Below are positions 1 to 10,211 of a DNA stretch of 16,146 nt, piece after piece. Origin of the DNA: an uncultured Saprospiraceae bacterium (GTDB taxonomy: Bacteria; Bacteroidota; Bacteroidia; Chitinophagales; Saprospiraceae). The position numbers and the translations under genes are program-made. The notes below the pieces were generated by a model. That model was given only the letters and a program-made list of their open reading frames with translations. It ran no database searches and had not been told where the DNA came from. Where the stretch lies: positions 1 through 16,146 of the forward strand of contig CALGLS010000430.1 in NCBI GenBank assembly GCA_937959375.1. Direction: 5' to 3'. Every line of letters starts with the position of its first letter. Position 1 is the first letter of the stretch.

Positions 1-24
1 TTCGAATATAAATGCTTGCAGGTC

Positions 25-56
25 TTGACAGGCATATAAAAATTATACTATATTTG
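25..56 (+). promoter_or_regulatory. Bacteroidota-type promoter of tRNA-Cys
   Basis: TTGACA at 25-30 supplies the -33 TTG element, and TATATTTG at 49-56 matches the TAnnTTTG -7 element recognised by the primary sigma factor of Bacteroidota. The gap between TTG and the -7 box is 21 nt, which is normal for this promoter class. Transcription would start near 62-64, just before the tRNA at 69. The match is to both elements and the position is right, so this is the best-supported promoter in the window. Confidence 0.75.
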
Positions 57-68
57 TGCCTCTAATCA

Positions 69-139
69 GGACGGGTGGCCGAGCGGTTAGGCAGAGGTCT
101 GCAAAACCTTGTACGGCGGTTCGAATCCGCTCCCGTCCT
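69..139 (+). tRNA. tRNA-Cys (anticodon GCA)
   Basis: A full cloverleaf can be folded by eye. The acceptor stem is GGACGGG (69-75) with CCCGTCC (132-138). The D stem is GCC/GGC (78-80, 90-92). The anticodon stem is 94-98 with 106-110, including one G-U pair, and the loop CTGCAAA places GCA at 101-103. The variable loop has 4 nt (111-114). The T stem is 115-119 with 127-131 and the loop is TTCGAAT. The discriminator base is T139, as expected for cysteine tRNAs. No CCA is encoded after it, so the tail must be added post-transcriptionally. The gene stands alone with its own promoter and terminator. Confidence 0.97.
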
Positions 140-150
140 CAGAACATTAA

Positions 151-180
151 AAGTTCAACTCTTTGAGTTGGGCTTTTTTT
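151..180 (+). terminator. Rho-independent terminator after tRNA-Cys
   Basis: The arms aagttcaactc (151-161) and gagttgggctt (165-175) form an 11-bp stem with two G-U pairs and a 3-nt loop, and the strand continues as a T run to 180. It lies 11 nt after the tRNA and would end that single-gene transcript. Confidence 0.85.
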
Positions 181-359
181 GTTTAGGGGCTAAACATATT
201 TCTATTGGTTTATTTATACCTCCCACACTCAAATAGCAATCCCCATACAAAAGCCTACTATTTTACTACACACCAAGCCCTTCCCTCCTTTTTCCAATAA
301 CCATTAATTCCAAACTCCGTATATTAAGCTATTCACAAATTGAAACTTCTGCATTCCTT

Positions 360-3518
<3,159 letters not shown>

Positions 3519-3593
3519 TCAACAATTGGAAGAGAAAACTATAGATGCAAGACCAAGCGTTTAACTAAATGGCGCACCCAAGTATTTTTTTGC

Positions 3594-3633
3594 AAAAAAA
3601 ATCTCCTACATCGGAGGCTGATGACGTAGGAGA
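3594..3633 (-). terminator. Rho-independent terminator, minus strand
   Basis: Read on the minus strand, TCTCCTAC (3633-3626) pairs perfectly with GTAGGAGA (3609-3602), enclosing a 16-nt loop, and eight T residues follow at once (A run 3601-3594 on plus). It has the correct polarity to end a leftward transcript, either that of the CHAT gene at 3889-5772 through a ~255-nt 3' UTR, or that of the short RNA proposed to begin near 3665. On the plus strand no T run follows, so it should not terminate the CotH gene. Confidence 0.75.
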
Positions 3634-3665
3634 ATTAAAAAACAATAAATACTATGAGAAACTAC
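3594..3665 (-). ncRNA. Candidate ~70-nt small RNA
   Basis: On the minus strand TATATTTG (3679-3672) is a perfect TAnnTTTG -7 element. TTTC at 3702-3699, 19 nt upstream, is a one-mismatch -33 element. Initiation about 7 nt downstream would give a start near 3665, and the strong hairpin plus T run ends the transcript near 3594. No start codon opens a useful frame in between. The predicted product is an AU-rich 5' part and a long-loop 3' hairpin. I do not recognise the family. Alternatively the box is chance and the hairpin only ends the CHAT mRNA. Confidence 0.4.
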
Positions 3666-3671
3666 ACAGTA

Positions 3672-3702
3672 CAAATATAGGTCTCCTACATTGTATTTGA
3701 AA
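3672..3702 (-). promoter_or_regulatory. Candidate minus-strand promoter upstream of the terminator hairpin
   Basis: A -7 element TATATTTG on the minus strand (3679-3672) has the same eight bases as the tRNA-Cys promoter at 49-56, and the next base is also the same. The -33 element is TTTC at 3702-3699, one base off TTTG, with 19-nt spacing. It points towards 3594 and has no protein gene downstream before the terminator. Confidence 0.45.
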
Positions 3703-3764
3703 CCGTTTTTTACGTAATGGTAATTTTGCGCGACTGAAGTGTGAGGTTTGTTTAGAAAACGGTA

Positions 3765-3778
3765 GCTGCGGCCGCAGC
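3765..3778. repeat. 14-bp perfect GC-rich palindrome
   Basis: GCTGCGGCCGCAGC reads identically on both strands and is strikingly GC-rich in an AT-rich intergenic region. As RNA it could form a 5-bp stem with a GGCC loop, and on the plus strand ATTTTT follows, so a weak terminator is possible. It could equally be a site for a dimeric DNA-binding protein. It sits directly beside one arm (3756-3763) of the ACCGTTTT/AAAACGGT inverted repeat. Confidence 0.6.
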
Positions 3779-3888
3779 ATTTTTGGTTAGAACATTAACT
3801 TCCTATCTAAAGTGGTCATAAAACGACACTCATATCTGATCATTTCAACTATTCATCTTTTGAAAAAGAACTTACCCCTTGAAAAAAT

Positions 3889-5772
3889 TTACTTTTTAGT
3901 ATCAACTCTAAAAGTTCTTCTCCAAAAATAAAACAAGGCAACGAGTGGTGCAATCCCAATCAAATATAAATACCAATTCTTTTCTTTAACTGCATCCATA
4001 TCTCCTACCGGCATGTAAGTTGCCCAATTTAGAGGATGACAAATCTCTGCATCTTTTTCTTTCCACAAAGCAAGACAAGCACTTTGCAGCGCAGCATCTT
4101 TAGTCATACCGTTTCGAAGTTGCGTATAAAAATTGTTCATTATAATGCGCACAGCCCGTTCATCATTTTTCCATAAGGAAGTAATAACACTTTGTGCACC
4201 AGCATACTGAAACCCTTGAACGATAGACAACAAATCTGCAGTCCCATTCCCTAATGTACAATCACTAAGCACCACCATTTGAGATGCTACGTTTAAATCA
4301 TAAATTTCTTTTTCAGAAAACGAACGATTACCAGAAAGCTGTAAAGAAAACCAAGGCTTCTTCTGCATATTCGTTTGAGTTGGTACTGACAAATGTAGAA
4401 GACTGGCGGTCGCCGCCTCTCGCTCAATATTCGCGTTTGTTGCGTCAAGTACTGTTCCTCCCATCACTTTTCCTATAGCTGCCATATCTTTACCTGAAGA
4501 AATACCAACGACACTTTTATAAGTCTCATGTTCCAAGTAAGCAGCCCTCGCATAAAGATCCACTCCATAGTGATAACTGATCTGATGATCCCGTAACAGA
4601 AACGGGTAGTTTTTAAAATTACAATCCGATACAGATTTAGACAACAAAGCACTAAACGGCAATTGTGCAACAGCACCATCCGGAATAAGCACCACGCTTT
4701 TCGGAAGTGCGCCTAATGGTTCTACAATCTTTTGATACAACTGATACGCCATTTTTCTATAAGCGATACAGGCTGCCTCCTTATCTCCACTTCCGTAGTT
4801 TTGAATGTCAACTCGCAATTGCTTAATCCAATCCTCCATTGGAAAATCTTTTGTTATTCGTCTGCCACGAAAACCATTTTGTGCAATGATAAAGATATAG
4901 AGTTGATCTTTCGTATCATAAAATGCAATAACCGCTTCTTCTTTATCAGAAATACGATTTTGAATTTCACCAACGGTCACCACTGACTCATCATATTGTA
5001 AACGATAAAAATCGGGATACTTCTTTTTAAAATCGAAGAGTGCATTTTGGTACGATTTCCGAATCGATTTATAAGCCTCTTCTCTTTCGCCTTCATTAGC
5101 TGTTCCTTTGGCAGAGAGGTAACTTTTTAAGCGCTTATCTAAGTGTAGTTTTTGAAAGACTAATTTGTCGATTAATTTGGCTGGTACATTTGCAATTTGT
5201 TTGGTCACAGGATCGCGTAACTTTTCCAATGTCTTAATTTTTCGACATTTTTCAACCAATCTAAATACACGAAGTAACACAGAAGGATTATTCGTTTTCT
5301 CGTAAAGACTAAATGCATTAGCAACCAAATTATTGAAATGTGTTTGATCATAAGCGATTCCTACATGACCGAGATGCCTGTCTACTTCAAACATAAGCTC
5401 CCAAGAAGTCAATGCCTTTTCAAGTGTCTCTATTCCTTTTTCTCGTTCTGCAATTGCTTCAAATGCTTTTGCCTTTCCTTCAAATATTTTTGATAAATCA
5501 GGATTCGCATACAAGGCTTTTTTATCGGGATTTTCGCTAGGATCTTGATTCGAAAAACCAGGACTTAATTGAATCAAGGAGTTCTGATAACTCATCAAAG
5601 CTTCGTCAAATTTCCCTGCATCAAAAAGTGTTTGACCTTTTGTGATAAACTCATTTGCTTCAGCACTAGTCGTCAATCCTTCAGACGGGGTATCAAGCGA
5701 CAAGGTGTCACCTCCTCCTGCAAAGACGGAAGCGGACAAAAACAGCAGATATAAGAATAGTAAATTTCGCAT
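3889..5772 (-). CDS. Exported, membrane-anchored TPR-CHAT domain protein with degenerate catalytic dyad
   Basis: 627 residues. A Sec signal peptide (1-18, SASVFA) is followed by at least one clear TPR (~33-70, AGKFDEALMSYQNSL), a helical region to ~255 and a CHAT domain (~265-597). A hydrophobic segment (~599-618) and a basic tail (FWRRTFR) close the protein. CHAT is a caspase-like peptidase fold. Its usual signature is HxAxHG then LSxC. Here the first reads HLSVPT (460-465), so the catalytic second His aligns with Pro464. The Cys motif survives as LSDC (C505), and the later markers GAQSVITSLW and HPLNWATYMPVGD are intact. The fold is therefore well supported, but proteolysis is doubtful and a scaffold role is possible. 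The topology places the CHAT domain in the periplasm. ATG start. It is divergent from the GH5 gene, and no gasdermin or other effector lies alongside. Confidence 0.9.
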   Translation of the reverse strand: MRNLLFLYLLFLSASVFAGGGDTLSLDTPSEGLTTSAEANEFITKGQTLFDAGKFDEALMSYQNSLIQLSPGFSNQDPSENPDKKALYANPDLSKIFEGKAKAFEAIAEREKGIETLEKALTSWELMFEVDRHLGHVGIAYDQTHFNNLVANAFSLYEKTNNPSVLLRVFRLVEKCRKIKTLEKLRDPVTKQIANVPAKLIDKLVFQKLHLDKRLKSYLSAKGTANEGEREEAYKSIRKSYQNALFDFKKKYPDFYRLQYDESVVTVGEIQNRISDKEEAVIAFYDTKDQLYIFIIAQNGFRGRRITKDFPMEDWIKQLRVDIQNYGSGDKEAACIAYRKMAYQLYQKIVEPLGALPKSVVLIPDGAVAQLPFSALLSKSVSDCNFKNYPFLLRDHQISYHYGVDLYARAAYLEHETYKSVVGISSGKDMAAIGKVMGGTVLDATNANIEREAATASLLHLSVPTQTNMQKKPWFSLQLSGNRSFSEKEIYDLNVASQMVVLSDCTLGNGTADLLSIVQGFQYAGAQSVITSLWKNDERAVRIIMNNFYTQLRNGMTKDAALQSACLALWKEKDAEICHPLNWATYMPVGDMDAVKEKNWYLYLIGIAPLVALFYFWRRTFRVDTKK

Positions 5773-5888
5773 AGTCTATTAAATGGGCTTTATTTGCACT
5801 TTCCGAAGTTCTTTAACAACTTCTCTGTAAACATAGCTATTTTACAAGACATGTTAAACTAAGCAGCTAGTCAAAATTGAATTTCAAA
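5773..5888. promoter_or_regulatory. Divergent promoter region between the CHAT and GH5 genes
   Basis: This 116-nt gap must hold the starts of two divergent transcripts. I see no full TTG/TAnnTTTG pair on either strand; the closest -7 is TATGTTTA on the minus strand. A 6-bp inverted repeat GAAGTT (5805-5810) / AACTTC (5818-5823) with a 7-nt spacer could be an operator or a 5' UTR hairpin. Confidence 0.4.
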
Positions 5889-7175
5889 ATGCAAAAATAT
5901 TTTTATTTCCTCCTAATGTTAAGTCTATCCATCTCTTCACAAGCGCAATCCTTCATTTCTGTAAAGGAAACGAAGCTAATGAAAGGAGGGCAACCTTATC
6001 ATTTCATGGGCACCAATTTATGGTACGCTATCAATCTTGCATCAGCGGGTGCAGGTGGAGATCGCCCTCGCTTATTACGCGAATTAGATCACTTGAAAAG
6101 TATCGGTATTACCAATGTTCGCATCATGGCTGCTAGCGAGGGACCTTCCTCCGAACCAGGGCGAATGCAACCAGCACTTCAAGAATCTCCCGGAGTCTAC
6201 AATAATGATCTATTGGAAGCGCTCGACTTTTTGATGGCTGAACTTGCCAAACGGGAAATCTATGCTGTCGTTTGCCTCAATAATTTTTGGCCTTGGTCAG
6301 GTGGAATGGCGCAATATTATAGCTGGAGCAAAAAAAACGTAGCTATTCCTTATCCTCCCATCATTGGAACAAATGAGTGGTGGACCTACATGGAATTTGC
6401 ATCAAAATTTTACACCAATCGGAAAGCAAAAAAAACATTCCGATTACATTTGAAAAAAATCATCAATCGTACCAATAGCATCACTGGAGTCGCTTACAAA
6501 AATGATCCAACCATCATGGCTTGGGAAATTGCAAACGAACCTCGTGGCATGGAAAAACCAAGGGCTTACCGTCGATGGATTCGTAAAACTGCTCGCTACA
6601 TAAAAAAATTGGATCGCAATCATCTACTCACCATTGGTAGCGAAGGCAACACCGCCAATCCAAATGGAAATGATTTCTATAAAGATCATAAGTACAAACA
6701 CATTGACTACACTACGATTCACATCTGGGTACAAAATTGGGGATGGTATGATCCACATCAAGTCGATAGTACTTTTGACACCGGTCTCGATAAAGCCAAA
6801 GCCTACATAGATGAACATTTGGCTATTGCCAAAAAACTAAACAAACCACTCGTCTTAGAAGAGTTTGGAATATCTCGTGACCTTGATGATCATGATCCTC
6901 TTGCTGCTACATTAGTTCGAGACAAATATTATCAACTCATGTTTGATGCCGTTTATCAGCATGCAAAGGAAGGAGGCCCCATGGCAGGTTGTAACTTTTG
7001 GGCCTGGTCTGGAGAAGGGCGCCCCGCCAAACCGAAAGCTGTATGGAAAGCGGGAGATGACTTCACAGGTGATCCTCCACACGAGTTTCAAGGCTGGTAT
7101 TCGGTTTATGAAAAAGATGAAACAACCATTCGTGTTATTAAAAAATATGCAAATATGTTAAATCAATTGTTTTAA
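5889..7175 (+). CDS. Exported glycoside hydrolase family 5 protein, mannanase-like (GH5_7-like)
   Basis: 428 residues from ATG 5889. An in-frame TTG at 5877 would only add four residues before the signal peptide. The signal peptide is ~1-20 (LSLSISSQAQ). The rest is one (beta/alpha)8 hydrolase domain. FMGTNLWYAINL starts the barrel, NDPTIMAWEIANEPRG carries the acid/base Glu217, HIWVQNWGWYDP is the aromatic subsite region, and LVLEEFG ends with the nucleophile Glu325. Spacing and motifs are typical of bacterial endo-beta-1,4-mannanases, so cleavage of mannan-type polymers is likely. Cellulase or xyloglucanase activity cannot be excluded. No T9SS C-terminal domain, carbohydrate-binding module or lipobox is present, so a periplasmic location is expected. 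No SusC/SusD pair or other glycan genes lie nearby, so it is not visibly part of a polysaccharide utilisation locus. Confidence 0.9.
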   Translation: MQKYFYFLLMLSLSISSQAQSFISVKETKLMKGGQPYHFMGTNLWYAINLASAGAGGDRPRLLRELDHLKSIGITNVRIMAASEGPSSEPGRMQPALQESPGVYNNDLLEALDFLMAELAKREIYAVVCLNNFWPWSGGMAQYYSWSKKNVAIPYPPIIGTNEWWTYMEFASKFYTNRKAKKTFRLHLKKIINRTNSITGVAYKNDPTIMAWEIANEPRGMEKPRAYRRWIRKTARYIKKLDRNHLLTIGSEGNTANPNGNDFYKDHKYKHIDYTTIHIWVQNWGWYDPHQVDSTFDTGLDKAKAYIDEHLAIAKKLNKPLVLEEFGISRDLDDHDPLAATLVRDKYYQLMFDAVYQHAKEGGPMAGCNFWAWSGEGRPAKPKAVWKAGDDFTGDPPHEFQGWYSVYEKDETTIRVIKKYANMLNQLF

Positions 7176-7454
7176 TAGACCTCAACTTAGTTAGTCTTTT
7201 TTATTCGGAATTTTTAAACACCTTCAATTCCATCATACCTCTTAATTGATATTTGTCTTAAAAATATTTAAACCTCAAGCACACGCTTTCCTTATTATTT
7301 TCGTTCTAGAACCTATAGAGACAGCCCTATCTAGGTTAACGGAACCGTTTTTAACTTTTCATGTAAACGATATTGCAATACGAGCTTAAAGACTCGGCAT
7401 AATAGCCTGTGTCTCAACACTTTTTTATATCTTAGATAAAAGGCAAACTACACC
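7176..7454 (+). other. Leader region of the 7455-15131 operon
   Basis: No gene is seen in these 279 nt. A T-rich stretch follows a weak AGAC/GTCT pairing at 7180-7204 and may end the GH5 transcript. An imperfect palindrome lies at 7335-7355 (GTTAA...TTAAC outer arms, CGG...CCG inner arms). The operon promoter should be here, but no convincing TTG/TAnnTTTG pair is present. Confidence 0.3.
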
Positions 7455-8327
7455 ATGACTTATACATTAAATACACGAATATATGTTGGCTTTTTCTTAC
7501 TCCTCTTTGTTTTTGCAGGCTGTAAAAAAGAGACTATAACGATTGAGGACAACGACCCTCCTTCCGTTAATTACGTTCCACAAATTCGTATCGAAAGTTA
7601 TGTCAATCGAGTTTTCATTGATCTGATTGGGCGTGAACCATTAGACAGTGAAATGGCTTCGGAAGTAGCAGCACTTAAAGCCACTCAAATCGCTACTGCA
7701 TCACGATCCGCCTTAATCAACAAGCTTCAAAATAACACTGACTTTATAGAAGGCGACACCTCTTACTACAGAGCCTATCACCAACATCTTTACAATCAGG
7801 CAAAAATTCGATGTATCGAAGGGGCCTCTGACATGCTGATTGAAGAATTCATTAATGATACTCAAGATGAATTGGTCATTCTTAGGTTGTCTAAAGTTTT
7901 TAAGTCTAGAGAAGAGATGCAAAATGGGGCGATTGAATTCAATGAAATGTTTGGTCGAATGGTTTCAAATGCAATTTACGATCAGATTAACATGAACAGC
8001 TTCAACTTTGTCAATGCAACTTTTGATAATTTGTTTTGGCGATTTCCAACTGACGCTGAATTCGACGCTGGATTTTCCATGGTGGAGAACAACAGCTCTG
8101 CCAGCTTATTTGGAGTCAATGGTCAAACCAAAGATGACTATGTCAACATTTTGATCAACTCAACGGAGATGTACGAGGGGATGATTATTTGGGTTTACCA
8201 ACAATTGCTTTCTCGCCGGCCAACGACTGAGGAGACCGTTGAATTACTAGAAGATTTTGTTGCCAACAAAAAGATTCAAGACATTCAACACCACATTATG
8301 ATCACTGACGAGTACGCTAACTTTTAG
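7455..8327 (+). CDS. DUF1549-like lipoprotein with three RxPTxxE modules
   Basis: 290 residues. An SPII signal ends in the lipobox FAGC (lipidated Cys23), and CKKE plus an acidic stretch follow, compatible with outer-membrane lipoprotein sorting. The section VNRVFIDLIGREPLDSE (~50-66) resembles the DUF1549 opening (RRxxLDLxGxxPTxxE) of planctomycetal proteins. Two further copies of the same theme occur: WRFPTDAEF (195-203) and LSRRPTTEET (252-261). The last ends with ITDEYANF at the stop, much like DUF4214-type SxEY ends. No catalytic residues are evident. It is the first gene of the operon, 28 nt before the next lipoprotein, to which it appears distantly related. Lipidation is well supported, the family call is moderate, and the function is unknown. 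Confidence 0.8.
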   Translation: MTYTLNTRIYVGFFLLLFVFAGCKKETITIEDNDPPSVNYVPQIRIESYVNRVFIDLIGREPLDSEMASEVAALKATQIATASRSALINKLQNNTDFIEGDTSYYRAYHQHLYNQAKIRCIEGASDMLIEEFINDTQDELVILRLSKVFKSREEMQNGAIEFNEMFGRMVSNAIYDQINMNSFNFVNATFDNLFWRFPTDAEFDAGFSMVENNSSASLFGVNGQTKDDYVNILINSTEMYEGMIIWVYQQLLSRRPTTEETVELLEDFVANKKIQDIQHHIMITDEYANF

Positions 8328-8355
8328 TCGATTAAAAAAATTCAAATAAAGCTTC

Positions 8356-8844
8356 ATGCGTTTTACACAAAAATATTTCATCCTTTTCTTTTCACTTCTT
8401 TGCTTGTTTTCCTGCAAAGAGGAGAGCTACATTTACGAGGTCAATGATCTGACTATTGAATCCAACAATTCAAACAAAGGAAAAGAAAAAACACCCTCGC
8501 AATATCTGAATATTCTATATGCCAATTTGTATCAAAAACCACTTAGTCCAAACAAACTGGTGGACCTCATTAATTTGGTCAACTCAATTGGTGACAAACA
8601 AGTTGCCTACGAAACCATCATCGCTAAAATGATGACGGATCCAGATATTCAGATACCAAGCAAAAGCAGCATGAATGCAGATATAGACGCTTTTGTAACT
8701 GAAACCTACAAACGTTTTTATGTACGCATTCCAACCGAAGCAGAGAAAACCTATTTTGTTAACTTCATCCAATCACATCCTAACATTGGTCCGGAGCACA
8801 TCTATTTTTCTTTTGCAACTTCTAACGAATACTATTTCTACTAA
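8356..8844 (+). CDS. Small lipoprotein with two modules related to the preceding gene
   Basis: 162 residues. The SPII signal has lipobox LFSC (Cys20) followed by KEES. A linker rich in Asn, Lys and Ser leads to two ~60-residue helical modules: ANLYQKPLSPNKLVDL (~56-71) and YKRFYVRIPTEAEKTY (118-133). These match the PTxxE themes of the upstream lipoprotein, and the C-terminus ATSNEYYFY mirrors its ITDEYANF end. This suggests an old duplication giving two subunits of one assembly. It stops 3 nt before the next ATG, so translational coupling is likely. No enzymatic motif is seen. Confidence 0.78.
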   Translation: MRFTQKYFILFFSLLCLFSCKEESYIYEVNDLTIESNNSNKGKEKTPSQYLNILYANLYQKPLSPNKLVDLINLVNSIGDKQVAYETIIAKMMTDPDIQIPSKSSMNADIDAFVTETYKRFYVRIPTEAEKTYFVNFIQSHPNIGPEHIYFSFATSNEYYFY

Positions 8845-8847
8845 ACC

Positions 8848-10200
8848 ATGAAAAGAAGATCATTTATAAAAAAAGCTGGACTCACGGCAGCCTCTTCTAT
8901 TGCTGCACCATACCTACTTCCATCTGGTCGCTTGTTTGCGCAAACTGGAATGGCAACAGCAGGTCACGTTGTACTCGTACTTTTTGCGGGTGGCGTACGC
9001 CAACAAGAGTCTATGCTCAAACGATATTTGGCTGAAAGCCAAGGACTCGATATCGAGGGCAACATCATGTACAACATGCTTACGGGTGACGCACCTGAAC
9101 TCAAAATTGTATACGGTATTGAAAGCGCAGATGGTCAACCGGGAGGCGAACCAATTGATGCTATTTTAGAAACACCGCTTCAACTACAAGGCACCCTGTT
9201 CCCAGAAGTTAGATACTCCACTGGAGGTACTGGACATTACGCTGGTTTAAGTACAAGTGTGTCTGGACATTATGGCCTTACACAAGGTTTGCAAGACCGA
9301 CCACTTCGCCCAACTATTTTTGAATACCTACGGAGACATGCTGGCTACAAGGCAACTGATGTTTGGTTTATGGGAACTGGTACAGGTAATTCTGTCCCAT
9401 TGCTCAATCACTCTGCTAACGCAAATTATGGTGCTCAATACGGTGCTAACTTTTTTGCACCAACGGTTACATTCGAACGGGAGGGTGGAGAATTTCTCAA
9501 TGGATTTAAAACGTATCATCCAGATGAGGAATTAGATCCGATTGAAAAGATGCGCGTATTTCTTAATCAAAATTTCATGGCACAAGGAGGTGGTATTCCT
9601 AACCTCAATAACACCGAAGAAGAAAAAGAAAATATCAAAGCTTTCATACAACATGTCTTTGACCAACTGGAGAACGACCAAATTGCTTTTCCTCCAGTTA
9701 CTGACAATCAAGATACCGCAACAATTGGATACACCACCGAATTACTCAAATGGTTTAAACCAAAACTAACGGTTGTCAACATGAGCGCCATTGATGTTTG
9801 TCACGATAGTTATACAGGCTATCTTCAAAGTTTACATCGAGCAGATCATGCGGTAGGACATTTATGGAAATTCATACAAGAACAAATACCAGAAATGGCT
9901 GGCGATACTGCGATGATTGTTATGCCAGAGCATGGTCGAAACTACGAGCACAATGCAGTGCTAGATCAAAATGATTGGTTTGCATTTGATCACGATTCAG
10001 ATGCCAACTCTCGTCGAATTTTCACGATGATGGCTGGCCCTGGAATTGAAGCAAACTTAATGGTCGGTTCTCAGGGGAATCCAATAGGGGATGCTGCTGA
10101 TATAGTGCCAACCATCGCAGAAATTTTAGGAATTAAAAGCGAAGTCATGTCTGCCGGTTTATTACACCCGGGAGCGATGTCTTTGTTTGATCGAATTTAA
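8848..10200 (+). CDS. Tat-exported DUF1501 / alkaline-phosphatase-fold-like protein
   Basis: 450 residues. MKRRSFIKKAG is a twin-arginine signal (RR at 3-4, RRxFIKK), and a cleavage site after LFA (31) is likely, so a folded and possibly cofactor-bearing protein reaches the periplasm. The layout follows DUF1501 and the alkaline phosphatase/sulfatase superfamily: HVVLVLFAGGVRQQES at the first strand, IDVCHDSYTGY with D316 and H319, MPEHGRN with E361 and H362 (compare SEFGR in DUF1501, DHG in phosphatases), FDHDS with H382, and MAGPGIEANL. The usual first-strand Asp and a clear Ser/Thr nucleophile are absent at LFAGG, so hydrolase activity is uncertain. It is the central gene of the operon, 11 nt before the haem-motif lipoprotein. 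DUF1501 proteins in Planctomycetota commonly neighbour DUF1549/DUF1553 proteins, which supports the assignment. Confidence 0.82.
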   Translation: MKRRSFIKKAGLTAASSIAAPYLLPSGRLFAQTGMATAGHVVLVLFAGGVRQQESMLKRYLAESQGLDIEGNIMYNMLTGDAPELKIVYGIESADGQPGGEPIDAILETPLQLQGTLFPEVRYSTGGTGHYAGLSTSVSGHYGLTQGLQDRPLRPTIFEYLRRHAGYKATDVWFMGTGTGNSVPLLNHSANANYGAQYGANFFAPTVTFEREGGEFLNGFKTYHPDEELDPIEKMRVFLNQNFMAQGGGIPNLNNTEEEKENIKAFIQHVFDQLENDQIAFPPVTDNQDTATIGYTTELLKWFKPKLTVVNMSAIDVCHDSYTGYLQSLHRADHAVGHLWKFIQEQIPEMAGDTAMIVMPEHGRNYEHNAVLDQNDWFAFDHDSDANSRRIFTMMAGPGIEANLMVGSQGNPIGDAADIVPTIAEILGIKSEVMSAGLLHPGAMSLFDRI

Positions 10201-10211
10201 AAAATAGAATA

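Larger units (their letters stand above)
3519..3888. other. Intergenic region between convergent genes, rich in inverted repeats
   Basis: This 370-nt stretch has no convincing protein gene. It contains a minus-strand terminator hairpin (3594-3633), a TATATTTG box on the minus strand (3672-3679), a second copy of TCTCCTAC (3682-3689) outside the hairpin, an inverted repeat ACCGTTTT (3702-3709) / AAAACGGT (3756-3763), and a 14-bp perfect palindrome (3765-3778). The remainder is AT-rich with no visible pattern. Confidence 0.7.

Noticed and set aside
69..180. tRNA-Cys as an integration site for a mobile element.
   Set aside because: No integrase, no direct repeat of the tRNA 3' end elsewhere in the window and no phage or conjugation gene nearby.
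3652..3679. Nine-codon frame ATG to TAG on the plus strand (MRNYTVQI) that could be a leader peptide.
   Set aside because: No gene follows on the plus strand, and the same bases are better explained as a minus-strand promoter and small-RNA start.
4284..4986. Open frames of 60-85 codons opposite the CHAT gene.
   Set aside because: They lie wholly within a well-supported CHAT coding sequence, have no recognisable domain or start signal, and look like antisense shadows.
3889..7175. CHAT gene as part of a defence system such as type III-E CRISPR or gasdermin activation.
   Set aside because: It has a signal peptide, a membrane anchor and a degenerate dyad, and its neighbours are a CotH protein and a glycoside hydrolase. 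No Cas, gasdermin or sensor gene is present.
5889..7175. GH5 gene as part of a polysaccharide utilisation locus.
   Set aside because: No SusC/SusD-like pair, regulator or second carbohydrate enzyme is found in the window.
7335..7355. Imperfect palindrome in the operon leader as a defined operator.
   Set aside because: The arms are short and broken and no promoter elements can be placed next to it, so it is mentioned only within the leader region.
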